Shown here: positions 15,253-24,055 of the stretch, piece after piece | Layout: the number at the start of each line of letters is the position of its first letter | Numbering within the stretch: position 1 is the stretch's first letter | Origin: Rubrobacter indicoceani | GTDB lineage: Bacteria; Actinomycetota; Rubrobacteria; Rubrobacterales; Rubrobacteraceae | Assembly: GCF_003568865.1 (NCBI RefSeq) | Contig: NZ_CP031115.1 | Span: forward strand, 744,001-808,000 | Length of the DNA stretch: 64,000 bases | Direction of reading: 5' to 3' | The notes under the pieces: generated by a model | What the model was told of the DNA's origin: nothing | The model's database searches: none | What the model saw: the letters and a program-made list of their open reading frames with translations, nothing else | Translations under genes and position numbers: made by a program

Positions 15253-16458
15253 ATGAAGTGGGCCTCCGCCATATCTCACAGGACCGCCTTCAAAGAGGCC
15301 GTTCGGGAATGCGTCGAAGGGGTGAGGTCCGGTCTCGGCGGCGAGAGGCCGTCGGTTCTCTTCGCCTTCGCCACGCCGCACTTCGCGGCCAGCTTCGGCG
15401 GCCTCTACGATGACCTCTCGGACGCGTTCGACCCGGAGTGCTTTATCGGGTGTTCAGGCGGCGGCGTGCTCGGGGCCGGGCGTGAGATCGAGGGCTCGCC
15501 CGCCCTCTCCCTTGTCGGGGCGTACCTCCCCGACGTCGAGCTGACCCCCTTTCGCATCGAAGACGGAGAGATGCTCCCGGACCTCGACGGCCCGCCGGAT
15601 GCCTGGGAGAGGCTTCTCGGGGTGGACGCTTCCCGGTCGCCGTCCATCGTCCTGCTCGCCGACCCGTTCTCTTCGCGCACGGAGGCTCTGATCTCCGGCC
15701 TGGACTACGCCTACCCGGACGCCCCGAAGGTCGGCGGCCTCGTGAGCGGCGGTCCATCGCCCGGCACAAACAGCCTGTTCCTCAACGGAGATGTGTTCTC
15801 CGGTGGTTCGGTCGGCCTCACGCTCACGGGCGACGTGCGGGTCGATACGGTCGTCGCGCAGGGCTGTCGCCCCGTAGGAGACCTGATGACCGTTACGGCC
15901 TGCGAGGGGAACTACCTCTACGGCCTCGACGACGCACCGGCCCTTGAAGCGGTGCGCGGAATGTTCGCCGGACTCGAACCGGACGACCTCGAACTCGCCC
16001 GGGGCGCGCTCTTTATCGGCGTGCTGATGGACGAGTTCACCGAGAAGCCCGGCCCCGGTGATTTCCTGATCCGGAACGTCCTCGGCTTCGATCCCGGACG
16101 CGGAACCCTCGCCGTCGGAGAGCAGCTCCAGAACGGCATGCGGCTTCAATTCCACGTCCGTGACGCCCGCACTTCCGCAGAGGACCTGCGCATCCTTCTC
16201 GACGCTTACTCCGAGGTCTCCGGCGACACCCCACCCGACGGCGCGCTTCTCTTCTCCTGTCTCGGACGCGGTCGAAACCTCTACGGCGAACCGGACTTCG
16301 ACTCCTCGCTTCTTGCAGAAAGGTTCGGATCCGTCCCCGTCGGCGGGTTTTTCTGCAACGGTGAGATCGGACCCGTCGGAGGCTCGACCTTTCTGCACGG
16401 CTACACCTCGTCCTTTGCGTTCTTCCGACCAGACTCCACACCGACCGCCGAAAACTAG
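15253..16458 (+). CDS. FIST-domain sensory protein
   Basis: A protein of about 401 residues with a FIST N domain (about 30-225) and FIST C domain (about 240-385). Typical features are VLFAFATPHF, ECFIGCSGGGVLG, APKVGGLVSGG, ALLFSCLGRG and a final VGGFFCNGEIGPVGG with FLHGYTSSFAFF. FIST proteins bind small ligands, probably amino acids, and normally feed a kinase or cyclase, but no effector is fused or adjacent. ATG 15253 is chosen because GAGGAAA precedes it; GTG 15232 has no ribosome site. It is probably transcribed from its own promoter downstream of cruF. Confidence 0.85.
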   Translation: MKWASAISHRTAFKEAVRECVEGVRSGLGGERPSVLFAFATPHFAASFGGLYDDLSDAFDPECFIGCSGGGVLGAGREIEGSPALSLVGAYLPDVELTPFRIEDGEMLPDLDGPPDAWERLLGVDASRSPSIVLLADPFSSRTEALISGLDYAYPDAPKVGGLVSGGPSPGTNSLFLNGDVFSGGSVGLTLTGDVRVDTVVAQGCRPVGDLMTVTACEGNYLYGLDDAPALEAVRGMFAGLEPDDLELARGALFIGVLMDEFTEKPGPGDFLIRNVLGFDPGRGTLAVGEQLQNGMRLQFHVRDARTSAEDLRILLDAYSEVSGDTPPDGALLFSCLGRGRNLYGEPDFDSSLLAERFGSVPVGGFFCNGEIGPVGGSTFLHGYTSSFAFFRPDSTPTAEN

Positions 16459-16534
16459 CCGGCGGGTATCGCCCGGGAAAATATGCTTTCATACGGCTCG
16501 TCGAACGTTACACCGATGTTCAACAGGAGCTTCG

Positions 16535-16759
16535 ATGCCACAGACAAAGACCGCCTCCGAAAAGATCACCTCCGCAAGCTGCCACGCCTACGAACTCGGC
16601 TGGCGCGACGGACGCTTCGGTACCGACCTTTTCTCGGGGGACCCCGAAACGACCTTCGACCGCATCGCCTACCACGAGGGACACGCCGACGGCCGCCGCA
16701 TCCGCAAGATGCTCGCAGCCGACGAAACCGAGAAAATCGACAAAACCCCGAAACCTTAG
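16535..16759 (+). CDS. Small hypothetical protein, 74 residues
   Basis: Not recognised. ATG 16535 has AGGAG 7 bases upstream, and codon use is GC-rich in third positions like neighbouring genes. The protein is hydrophilic with a central YELGWRDGRFG and a second GHADGRRIRKML segment, giving a repeated helix-like (E/H)xG(W/H)xDGR pattern. There are no membrane segments. It could be a small nucleic-acid- or protein-binding factor; function unknown. Confidence 0.6.
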   Translation: MPQTKTASEKITSASCHAYELGWRDGRFGTDLFSGDPETTFDRIAYHEGHADGRRIRKMLAADETEKIDKTPKP

Positions 16760-17105
16760 CCCGGAACACCCGTAACAATAAGAGAACACAGCGGGTCGGA
16801 CCAGTTACCTCCCCCTCCTAATACCAGCCACCGGCCCGCTGGTTCACCCCCAACGAATACCGCCGGAACCACCGCACCCCGAAAGATCAAAAGAATACGG
16901 TGCCCGTATGGGGTAATGTGGGGAAAGGGAAAGGAGGAGATACGGACACCGTAGCTATATTTATATAGCATATAGCTGTGCAGTCAAGTTATATTCCGTT
17001 CCTCACCTCTACGGGTCTGTGTTTACCTTTCGTTTTCCTTGCGTCCGGCGGGGCGGTTCGAGGGTTCCCCGCCGAACGTACTTTTCGGGCCGTCCGGGGG
17101 GCAGT
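16760..17105. other. 346-bp intergenic region with AT-rich nested palindrome
   Basis: The region lies between two convergent genes. AGCTATAT (16953-16960) and ATATAGCT (16970-16977) form a perfect inverted repeat, nested with GCTATA-TTTA-TATAGC. This is sharply more AT-rich than its surroundings. No T-run follows, and no coding frame looks real. Confidence 0.5.
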
Positions 17106-17597
17106 TCAGCCGCCCGTCTGCGCAGCAGCGGCTGTTATCCGGCCCTGTTTCACCCTTGAGTCGCTTTCCGTATCGAAGAAGTGGCGGGTATCTCCGCGGT
17201 CTTCGTAGACGGCGGAGGCCGACCAGCGGTCGGCGGTTATCTGTTCGTCCGTGATCCCGACCCCTTCGGAGGAGTCGAAGTCGTAGCTTTCTCTCAGGGT
17301 TTCGATATTGCAGGTTGTGTCGCCGTTCCGGTAGAGGCCGTTGTTGGCGGCTGAGCAGGCGGTGGCGGCGGTGGCGGCGTTTCGGAGGTCGGTCTGAACG
17401 GCGGCCGAGTAGGCCTGTTCGCGCTGACCGACGTAGGTCGGGATGGCTACTGCGGCGAGGATTCCGATGATGATCACGACCACCAGCAGCTCCACGAGGC
17501 TGAATCCCCTCTCTTCTTCCGGTCGCCCGGGGTATGAGCGGTCTTGCATTCCGACACGAGCGGGGATCGCGGCCGAGGGGACATCGCGGTGTGACAT
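17106..17597 (-). CDS. Type IV pilin (PilA-like)
   Basis: A 163-residue prepilin. The class III signal is clear: GFSLVELLVVVIIIGILAAVAIP with Glu5 of the mature protein, cleaved before Phe by a prepilin peptidase. The leader is unusually long (about 30 residues) with this start, ATG 17597, which is supported by GGAAAGGAG; the upstream in-frame start at 17645 lacks one. The globular part has two Cys (CSAANNG and TTCNIET) likely forming a disulfide. It follows pilB on the same strand, with a putative promoter between, so it may be the major pilin. Confidence 0.85.
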   Translation of the reverse strand: MSHRDVPSAAIPARVGMQDRSYPGRPEEERGFSLVELLVVVIIIGILAAVAIPTYVGQREQAYSAAVQTDLRNAATAATACSAANNGLYRNGDTTCNIETLRESYDFDSSEGVGITDEQITADRWSASAVYEDRGDTRHFFDTESDSRVKQGRITAAAAQTGG

Positions 17598-17653
17598 ATA
17601 CAGGCTCCTTTCCCTTTTTACCCGACGAGCTCGACGGGCCTTCACCGCAGAAC

Positions 17654-17697
17654 ATTATTGCAGCGCATACAAGCGCGCGTATCACTCAAATGAGTGA
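17654..17697 (-). promoter_or_regulatory. Extended -10 (TGCAATAAT) and inverted repeat before pilA
   Basis: On the minus strand TGCAATAAT (17654-17662) forms an extended -10. Just upstream, TCACTCA-AA-TGAGTGA (17682-17697) is a perfect inverted repeat between pilB and pilA, either an operator or a processing or attenuation hairpin. Confidence 0.45.
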
Positions 17698-17725
17698 TTT
17701 TTCCTGTTTCGGGACGGGGCGGGGG

Positions 17726-19393
17726 TCAGACCGTGGTCCGAAGGACTTCCTCGATGGAGGTCAGGCCGTGAGCGGCCTTGAGGAGGCCGTCCGCACGGAG
17801 GCTTCGCATGCCGGAGGACTCGGCGACGCGGCGGATCTCCCGGGCCGGGGTACGGGCGGCCACAAGGTTCGATAACTCCTCGGTGACCGGCATCACTTCG
17901 TAGACCCCGAGACGGCCCCGGTAGCCCGTACCGCCGCAGGAGCCGCAGCCCGTCGGGGCGAAGAAGGTCGCCGTCTTCGGGTAGAGGTCTTCCGGGAGGT
18001 CCGGGAGGGTGGAGGGGGGGATGCTGGCCAGCAGCCGGCACTTTCTGCAGAGGCGGCGAGCCAGCCTCTGGGCTATAACGAAGTCTACCGAGGAGGCTAC
18101 AAGGTACGGCTCGACGCTCATCTCCGTGAGGCGGGTCAGGGCGGAAGGGGCGTCGTTGGTGTGCAGGGTCGCAAAGACCAGGTGTCCGGTCAGGGCGGCC
18201 TCCACAGCGATGCGGGCGGTGTCGCGGTCGCGGATCTCACCGACCATCAGGATGTCCGGGTCGGCGCGAAGGATGCTCCGAAGCCCGGTTGCGAAGGTCA
18301 GCCCGGCCTTCGGGTTCACCTGCACCTGAGTCAGGCCTTCGACAAGGTATTCGACCGGGTCTTCTATCGTGACTATCTTTCGCTCGGGGGAGTTCAGCTC
18401 CGCAAGCGTGGCGTAGAGCGTGGTGGACTTGCCGCTCCCCGTCGGGCCGGTTACAAGGACCGTGCCGTGCGGCTTTTCGAGAACCTCCCGGTAGGAGGCG
18501 AGGTCGCGACGCGAGAAACCGAGCTTCGTGAGGTCAAGCTCCACGCTCCTTCGGTCAAGGAGGCGCAGAACCGCTCCCTCGCCGTTCGTGGTGGGGAGCG
18601 TGGCGACGCGGAGATCCACCCCGCCCGAACCGTCGGGGTCGAAGGTAAAGCGTCCGTCCTGCGGGACGCGCCTCTCGGCGATGTCGAGGCCGGTCAGAAC
18701 CTTTATGCGGGTCACGAGCGAGCCGGCGAGCGCCGCGACGACCGGGGGACGCTCTTCCAGAACGCCGTCTATCCTGAAGCGGACGCTCAGGGCGTTTCGG
18801 GTCGGCTCCAGATGCACGTCCGAGGCCGAACGTGAGACGGCATCCTGCAGGATGTCGTCCAGAAGGTCCGTCGCCGTCTTCTCGGCGGCGGGTTGCGGCC
18901 GGCCCTCCTCAGGTGTTGCAAAAAGACGGTCGAGGGCCGCAAGGATGTCCGCCTCGCAGGCGACGGCGAAGGCAACGTCTCGACCCGAGATGATCCTCAG
19001 ATCCTCCATCGCGTAAAGGGCCGACGGGTCCGAAACCGCCACGATGAGGCGACCGTCCCGCTCCGAGACGGGGACCGCTCCGTAGCGTCGGAGCTTCTTC
19101 TCCGGGATCAAAGCCGCCAGCCGCTCCCGCTCGGGGGCGTCCGGTTCCGGAAGCTCCTTTACGTAGCGCAGACCGAAGACCCCGGCCCTCGCCCGGGCCA
19201 CGTCGTGGCCCGAGACCCGACCCTCCGCCACGAGCCGGGCCGCAGCATCCGGGATGCTCCGGTAACGGGCGGCGGTGTCCGAGTCGAGGCTTCCGTTTTC
19301 GGTCAGCGCATCGAGGATGCGCCCCGGTGTGCCGCCGCGCGGGGTGCGGGGTCCCCTCCGACCTACCTCGTTGTCGCTTGCTTCCGGCGACAT
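17726..19393 (-). CDS. pilB: Type IV pilus assembly ATPase PilB
   Basis: A 555-residue GspE/PilB ATPase. The N-terminal MshEN/T2SSE_N-like domain covers about 25-150. Walker A GPTGSGKS is at 316-323, the Asp box LRADPDILMVGEIRD follows, the His box is GHLVFATLHTND, and a zinc-binding CRKC...CGSCG pair lies near the C-terminus. It powers pilus extension from the cytoplasmic face. It is the upstream gene of a pilB-pilA pair; PilC, PilD and PilT are not in the window. Confidence 0.93.
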   Translation of the reverse strand: MSPEASDNEVGRRGPRTPRGGTPGRILDALTENGSLDSDTAARYRSIPDAAARLVAEGRVSGHDVARARAGVFGLRYVKELPEPDAPERERLAALIPEKKLRRYGAVPVSERDGRLIVAVSDPSALYAMEDLRIISGRDVAFAVACEADILAALDRLFATPEEGRPQPAAEKTATDLLDDILQDAVSRSASDVHLEPTRNALSVRFRIDGVLEERPPVVAALAGSLVTRIKVLTGLDIAERRVPQDGRFTFDPDGSGGVDLRVATLPTTNGEGAVLRLLDRRSVELDLTKLGFSRRDLASYREVLEKPHGTVLVTGPTGSGKSTTLYATLAELNSPERKIVTIEDPVEYLVEGLTQVQVNPKAGLTFATGLRSILRADPDILMVGEIRDRDTARIAVEAALTGHLVFATLHTNDAPSALTRLTEMSVEPYLVASSVDFVIAQRLARRLCRKCRLLASIPPSTLPDLPEDLYPKTATFFAPTGCGSCGGTGYRGRLGVYEVMPVTEELSNLVAARTPAREIRRVAESSGMRSLRADGLLKAAHGLTSIEEVLRTTV

Positions 19394-19414
19394 CTCTTCC
19401 CCGGCGCGGGCCGC

Positions 19415-19897
19415 TCAGCCGCCGTAGTCCATCTGGGTGTCGAGGTCGGTGAGGATGTCCGCGGGGCGCTTGAGGTTCGAGGCGACGACTTCCCCAAGGA
19501 AAACGTCGTGGTCCCCGGCCTCCAGCTTTCCGGCGACCCGGCATTCAAGGTGGGCGAAGGCGTCGTCAAAGAGCGGCACGCCCGTCTCTCCGGTGACAAA
19601 AGACGCCCCGTTTACCGTGCCCTCGCCGTCGTGTTCGACCGGCTCGGTGAAACGGCGGGCAAGGTCTTCCTGTTCGGCGTCGAGGTAGTTCAGGGAGAAG
19701 ACCCCGGAGGATTCGAGCAACTCTGTGGTGTGCTGCCCGCGCCTCGCGGCGACTATCACCTGCCGGGGGTCGAAAGATACCTGAGACACCCAGCACGTTG
19801 TAAAGCCGTTCGCCTCACCGTCCGGGCCTATAACCCCGGTTATGTAGAAACCGTAGGGGATGGTTTTCAGGATCTCGCTTCGGGTCTGCTCGTCCAT
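19415..19897 (-). CDS. Flavin reductase-like FMN-binding protein
   Basis: A 160-residue protein of the flavin reductase-like domain (FMN-binding split barrel). IPYGFYITGVIGPDGEANGFTTCWVSQVSFDPRQVIVAARRGQHT is the core signature, with GVFSLNYL and DHDVFLGEV following. It probably passes electrons from NAD(P)H to flavin or acts as an oxidoreductase in two-component systems. ATG 19897 is preferred because GGAGAT precedes it. It sits between pilB and the UbiB-like gene without obvious functional linkage. Confidence 0.8.
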   Translation of the reverse strand: MDEQTRSEILKTIPYGFYITGVIGPDGEANGFTTCWVSQVSFDPRQVIVAARRGQHTTELLESSGVFSLNYLDAEQEDLARRFTEPVEHDGEGTVNGASFVTGETGVPLFDDAFAHLECRVAGKLEAGDHDVFLGEVVASNLKRPADILTDLDTQMDYGG

Positions 19898-19971
19898 TAC
19901 GCGATATCTCCGTTCTTGAAAGATAGGTTGTCTTATCTGCATACCCCTGCAAAGCGGTCGTTCAAACGGGT

Positions 19972-21693
19972 TCAGAGCCTGCCGGAGCGGATGATCCCGA
20001 CGAGCAGCAGCACCCCCATCACGGCGGCAAGGGTGAAGCCGACGAAACCGAAGATGCTCACCCCGAGAACCTGAACGCCGGTGTCCACGAACGTTCCGAG
20101 CATCGAGGAGCCGATGATGAGGGCCGCTATCAGGGCCGCAAAGACAAGCCGGTTGGCGAGGATGTCCACCTTCGAGACAAGCTGGTCGAGGCCGCCGTGC
20201 CGGAACCGGACCTCCACCTCGCCGTCCTGAAGCTCCGTAAGAAGGTCGTGGATCTGCCTCGGATACTCGGAGTAGAGGTCGGGCCGGGCTATTTTCTGTG
20301 CCGTTCTGGTCGCGATCTTTACCGGGTCGCGACTCTCCTGCACGAGCTCTCCGGCGGCTCTGACGGTCGCGACGGTGAGCGGCTGATCCACCTCCAGGTT
20401 AGAGGTTCTCCGGGGATCGTCTCCCTCGAAGCAGAGCTTCTCGGCGGCGACAAGCGAATCGAGGAGCAGGGCGACCTCCGGCTGAAGCCTTACCCCGCCG
20501 CGCCGGAGCGCCTCCGTTACGGTTCGCCTCATGGCGGCGAGGGTGTGCTCGCCCCAGAGCGGCCCCCCGAGCAGCCCGAGCGCCTCGCGCAGCTCGCGCC
20601 TGAGGGCGAGGTCGTCCCTCGGAACGGAGCTTCCGGCGAGGCTCAGCGCGCGAGAGACGCCGTCCACGTCCTCCCGGCGGGCGGCAGCGAAAACCTCCGC
20701 AAGACCCCGCATCCTCTCCGGGTCGAGCGAGAACACCTCCGTCGGGTCCGTCAGCCAGATGCGCCCCGAGCCGTCCACCGAGAGACGCTCCCGCACGAGG
20801 TCTGCAAAGAAAATCCCCTCCGTGAGTGCAAGCTCCACCGAGAGCTTCGCCGCCCGCAGGGCGTTCTCTGCGGTGAGCTCGGAAATCGCATCCGACGGAA
20901 ACTCAAAGGTGATGCAGCGGCTCGCCGAGTGGCTCCGGTAGACCTTCGGGACGTAGAGCCGTTCCCGAAGAGGCCCGCCGCGGAGCTCGTCTGCAACCTC
21001 CGAAGCGTCCGGCTCACCGGCATCCCGGACCCTGCGCGATGTCTGGGCCGCGAAGTACATGTCCCGCCGGTGGTTGACCTGCGCGGTGAAGTCCGCGACC
21101 GTCTCCGAGGGGTCCAGCGTCAGACGGCTCTCGAGTCGCCGCCGGACCAGCTCCGCAACCGGGCGCATGGCGAGAAGGTCGCGCCTGAGCCCGCCGCGCC
21201 TCACCACCACGAGCGCGGGACGACCACCGGGCAGGACGGCCCGGTGCGACTGGGTCAGAGGCCCCGAACGGTGCGGCGCATCCTCGACGCTTACAAAAAG
21301 CCGGAAGAGGTCCGAGTGAAGCTCGCGCTCCAGCAGCTCCCTGACCTCCGAAAACGGCATCGGACGCACCGGCAGCCGCTCGCGCCCGAGCTCGTCCGCT
21401 ATGTCCGGCGAGATGATGTCCCCCCGGGCCGCAAGGTAGCGTCCAAGCTCCACGTAGGTCGGGCCGAGGTCCTCGAAAGACCGGCGGAGCCTCACCCCGA
21501 CCCGCCCGAGGTCCGCCCCGCGGGAGGGCGTCAGCCGGCTCCTGAACACGAACCCGAACCCGTACCTCGCCCCGACCCGCGCTATTCGTCGGACCACCCC
21601 GGCGGGTCCGACCTCCCGCACCTCGGACTCCGTAGAAACTTCCGGCTCCGGAAAGGACCCCGTGATGTCGGGTTCTGCGTCTTTTCTCTCCAC
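19972..21693 (-). CDS. UbiB/ABC1-family protein, apparently a pseudokinase
   Basis: A 573-residue ABC1/UbiB homologue starting at GTG 21693. The ABC1 frame is recognisable: LGPTYVELGRYLAARGDIISPD (family LGxxFIKLGQxLSxRxDLLP), then a C-terminal double transmembrane hairpin (about 510-570). Key residues are lost: the Ala-rich loop reads RSGPLTQSH, the ATP-binding Lys motif reads ALVVVRRGG without Lys, the HADPHPGN loop reads FFADLVRERL with the metal-binding Asn gone, and DFG reads DPT. It should sit at the membrane and may scaffold isoprenoid-quinone synthesis rather than phosphorylate. Confidence 0.75.
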   Translation of the reverse strand: MERKDAEPDITGSFPEPEVSTESEVREVGPAGVVRRIARVGARYGFGFVFRSRLTPSRGADLGRVGVRLRRSFEDLGPTYVELGRYLAARGDIISPDIADELGRERLPVRPMPFSEVRELLERELHSDLFRLFVSVEDAPHRSGPLTQSHRAVLPGGRPALVVVRRGGLRRDLLAMRPVAELVRRRLESRLTLDPSETVADFTAQVNHRRDMYFAAQTSRRVRDAGEPDASEVADELRGGPLRERLYVPKVYRSHSASRCITFEFPSDAISELTAENALRAAKLSVELALTEGIFFADLVRERLSVDGSGRIWLTDPTEVFSLDPERMRGLAEVFAAARREDVDGVSRALSLAGSSVPRDDLALRRELREALGLLGGPLWGEHTLAAMRRTVTEALRRGGVRLQPEVALLLDSLVAAEKLCFEGDDPRRTSNLEVDQPLTVATVRAAGELVQESRDPVKIATRTAQKIARPDLYSEYPRQIHDLLTELQDGEVEVRFRHGGLDQLVSKVDILANRLVFAALIAALIIGSSMLGTFVDTGVQVLGVSIFGFVGFTLAAVMGVLLLVGIIRSGRL

Positions 21694-21788
21694 ACCGCCA
21701 AGCTTACCAGCATTGCCGTCGCCCGAACCCCCGCTCCGCGCCTTCCGGTAGAATCCGGACCGCAGGAAAAGCCAGCGAAAGGAGAACC

Positions 21789-22172
21789 ATGCAGTACATC
21801 CACACCTGCTACCGGATACTCGACCTCGACCGGAGCATAGACTTCTACCAGAACAAGCTCGGCCTCGAACTCGCCCGGAAGTCCCCCATAGGAGACAGCG
21901 CGACAAACGCCTTCTTCCGAATCCCCGGCGAAGAGGAACCGCGCCTCGAACTCACCCTTAACCACGATCAGGAAACACCCTACGCCCTCGGCGACGGCTA
22001 CAGCCACGTCGCCTTCGCCGTCGAAGACCTCGATGCCCTCGCAACCCGCCTCGAAGAGGCCGGCGGCGTTGAATTCGAGAGCAAGCCCCACGCAATGGGC
22101 AGCGGAACCCGCATCTTCTTTGTCAGGGACCCGGACGGATACCGCATAGAATTCATCGAGCGCAAAAGCTAA
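21789..22172 (+). CDS. VOC-family lactoylglutathione lyase-like protein
   Basis: A 127-residue single-copy glyoxalase I-type protein. The module begins YIHTCYRILDLDRSIDFYQNKLGLELAR and continues with RLELTLNHD, YSHVAFAVEDLDAL and a metal-ligand Glu in GYRIEFIE. Glyoxalase I isomerises the hemithioacetal of methylglyoxal and glutathione. The metal ligands (His6, the Glu in LELT, His in YSHVAF, Glu near the C-terminus) are all present. ATG follows GAAAGGAGAACC, and a TAGAAT -10 lies at 21749-21754. It ends in a strong terminator and appears monocistronic. Confidence 0.8.
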   Translation: MQYIHTCYRILDLDRSIDFYQNKLGLELARKSPIGDSATNAFFRIPGEEEPRLELTLNHDQETPYALGDGYSHVAFAVEDLDALATRLEEAGGVEFESKPHAMGSGTRIFFVRDPDGYRIEFIERKS

Positions 22173-22196
22173 ACCCCCGAAAACACCCCTGAGCCA

Positions 22197-22238
22197 CCGG
22201 GGAGCGGCGAAAACCTCCGTCGCTCCCCGCCGTTTTTT
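22197..22238 (+). terminator. Rho-independent terminator after VOC gene
   Basis: GGGGAGCGGCG (22199-22209) pairs with CGTCGCTCCCC (22218-22228), with an 8-base loop, then a TTTTTT run. Confidence 0.9.
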
Positions 22239-22290
22239 ATCCCCGAAGCGTGTTGCACCGGGTTTCGGGCTGCGACATAATAATGCTTGC

Positions 22291-22310
22291 CGGAGAACGT
22301 GGGTTCTCCG
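22291..22310 (+). promoter_or_regulatory. Hairpin in leader of minor-pilin operon
   Basis: CGGAGAA (22291-22297) and TTCTCCG (22304-22310) form a 7-base-pair stem with a 6-base loop, between a CATAAT element (22275-22280) and a GATAAT element (22326-22331), ahead of the first pseudopilin. Confidence 0.4.
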
Positions 22311-22345
22311 CGGCGGGCTGTTCGGGATAATCTGGGAAGAATAGT

Positions 22346-23002
22346 ATGCGGAAAAAGACGTTCGGGGCCGGTCCGAGGCATGAGGCGGGCGAGGGCGGGT
22401 ATTCGCTGGCAGAGGTTCTTGCCACCATCGTCATACTCGGGGTGCTGGCAACCATCGCGGTCGTGATCCTCCTCGGCATCCTCGAGCAGCGTCGGGTAAA
22501 CGCCGCCACCGGACAGTTCGCCTCGGACCTTCGCCTGGCGCATACGCGGGCGACGAGCGAGCTTACCGACTGGCGGGTCGTTGTTGTTCTGGAGCGGGCG
22601 GATAAGGATGAGGGACCGGACTACTACCTGATGCGTCTCGCCCGCCCCTACGGCGGAGAAGGTACCGAAGGTCAGGTTCCACAGATCGGGGAGGTAGTCG
22701 CCCGCGACTTCGACGGCAACGTGCTCGGCAGGAACGTGAAGACCGCCGGAGGCTACCTCGCGGACGACCGCGCAAAAAGCTACTGGGCCTCGCCGGGCGC
22801 GGGAGAGGTGCCACAGGACGCGCGGACCCGGACCATCGAGTTCAACTCCGACGGGACCATGACCTTCTACCAGAGCCCGAGCGGGTCCGTCTGCATAACC
22901 GCCGACGGACGGCCCCGGAACCGTGTCGTCTCGCTCTCGGCGACCTCGCGGGTGCGGGTCGAGGCCGATTCGTCGTGCGACACCTCCGGGGCGGGGGGGT
23001 AG
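22346..23002 (+). CDS. Minor pseudopilin, GspH-like
   Basis: A 218-residue prepilin-like protein. GYSLAEVLATIVILGVLATIAVV near residue 18 is a class III signal with Glu5, cut before Tyr. The mature part begins with the GspH-type helix and beta domain. It is first of four overlapping genes, all with prepilin or PilX-like features. The operon most likely supplies minor pilins that prime type IV pilus assembly. The last few codons reach the next start closely (stop TAG 23000-23002, next GTG 23004). Confidence 0.8.
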   Translation: MRKKTFGAGPRHEAGEGGYSLAEVLATIVILGVLATIAVVILLGILEQRRVNAATGQFASDLRLAHTRATSELTDWRVVVVLERADKDEGPDYYLMRLARPYGGEGTEGQVPQIGEVVARDFDGNVLGRNVKTAGGYLADDRAKSYWASPGAGEVPQDARTRTIEFNSDGTMTFYQSPSGSVCITADGRPRNRVVSLSATSRVRVEADSSCDTSGAGG

Positions 23003-23003
23003 G

Positions 23004-23417
23004 GTGCGGGGCGGCGGGTGCGAGGCCGGGTATTCGCTTCTCGAGGTGATGGTCGCGGTCGTTATCCTTACCGTCTGCATCATCCCGATGGCCGGGATGT
23101 TCGATGCGGCGGTCGGGGCGGGTGGAGGCGACCTCGACCGCGCCCGGTCTCAGGCGAACCGGACCGTCGAGACGGTGCGTGCCCTTGACTACCGGACGGC
23201 GGTCCTGCGTTACGGCTCGGGGGGCGCGGTCGCCTGCCCCGGCGGAGAAGAGCCGGGTTACGAGGGGTCCTCCTGCACGCTTCGGGCCGGGTTTGTAGAC
23301 GAGGAGCTCCGTCTGACAGACGTCCGCTACGGTACAAGGCTGCTGCTGGAGGTCAGGGTAGAGTGGGACGGCAAGACCCACCGACAGACCGCGCTCGTTG
23401 CGGCGGTGGAGCCGTGA
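23004..23417 (+). CDS. Minor pseudopilin, PilV/GspI-like
   Basis: A 137-residue prepilin. GYSLLEVMVAVVILTVCIIPMAG has the Glu5 class III signal and the LEVMVAVVIL core typical of PilV/GspI. Start GTG 23004 lies 2 bases after the previous stop; longer in-frame starts would overlap heavily. Two Cys (VACPGG and SSCTLR) may pair. The stop overlaps the next start as GTGA, so all members are translated together. Confidence 0.8.
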   Translation: MRGGGCEAGYSLLEVMVAVVILTVCIIPMAGMFDAAVGAGGGDLDRARSQANRTVETVRALDYRTAVLRYGSGGAVACPGGEEPGYEGSSCTLRAGFVDEELRLTDVRYGTRLLLEVRVEWDGKTHRQTALVAAVEP

Positions 23418-24055
23418 GACCGGTGCGGGATGGGTTGCGTCGGGAGCTCCGTCGGGAAGATGGGTTTACGCTCGTGGAGGCCCTTGTAACCCTGGTTATG
23501 ATGCTGGTGGTCTTTTTTGCGCTGCACACCGTCTTTGAGGCCGGGGTGCGGGCGGTCGCGGTCGGCGAGGAGGAGGTGCGGGCGACGGAGCAGGCAAGGC
23601 TCGGTCTGGAGCGCATGGAGCGGGAGATTCGGGCCGCCGCGCCGTATTTCCCGCCGGATAAAGACAAGCGGCATCTCTTCTTCCGCTACGAAGACCCCGG
23701 AACCCCGACGGCTCCGAGGGGCGCAGGGCCGCTCGCCTTCGGCAACGACCTCGACGGGCGATGCGGGCTCAGAAAAACGCTCTCCGGCGGGCGGTGCGGC
23801 TCCGGGGTGGAGTCGCGGGAGCTGGTCTCCTACTACGTCAACGGGGGCGGGGTTTTGATCCGCCGCTCGAACAACCTTCGCACGCCGCTCGCAGGCGAAG
23901 TCGAGGGGCTCGACCTCCGATACCTGGACCCGCAGGGGAACCCGGCCTCCCTTGAGGGCGAGATCGGTTTGGTCGAGATCACGCTGACCGTGAAGACCGG
24001 GCGGGCGGAGCAGAGGCTGCGGAGCAACGTGGCCCTCAGGAGCCGGGCCGGATGA
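23414..24055 (+). CDS. Minor pseudopilin, PilW/GspJ-like
   Basis: A 213-residue prepilin. DGFTLVEALVTLVMMLVVFFALHTVFEAG carries the class III signal, and the following helix ARLGLERMEREIRAAA is typical of GspJ/PilW. Start is GTG 23414 overlapping the preceding stop. A pair of Cys (GRCGLRK, GGRCGSG) lies mid-protein. The last codons overlap the next ATG. Confidence 0.8.
   Translation: MRPVRDGLRRELRREDGFTLVEALVTLVMMLVVFFALHTVFEAGVRAVAVGEEEVRATEQARLGLERMEREIRAAAPYFPPDKDKRHLFFRYEDPGTPTAPRGAGPLAFGNDLDGRCGLRKTLSGGRCGSGVESRELVSYYVNGGGVLIRRSNNLRTPLAGEVEGLDLRYLDPQGNPASLEGEIGLVEITLTVKTGRAEQRLRSNVALRSRAG

Noticed and set aside
16756-16971. 71-codon minus-strand frame in the AT-rich gap
   Set aside because: No ribosome site and no family resemblance; it passes through the AT-rich palindrome.
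20197-21840. 547-codon plus-strand frame opposite the UbiB-like gene
   Set aside because: It has no domain and atypical composition; the minus-strand product has the ABC1 layout and TM hairpin.
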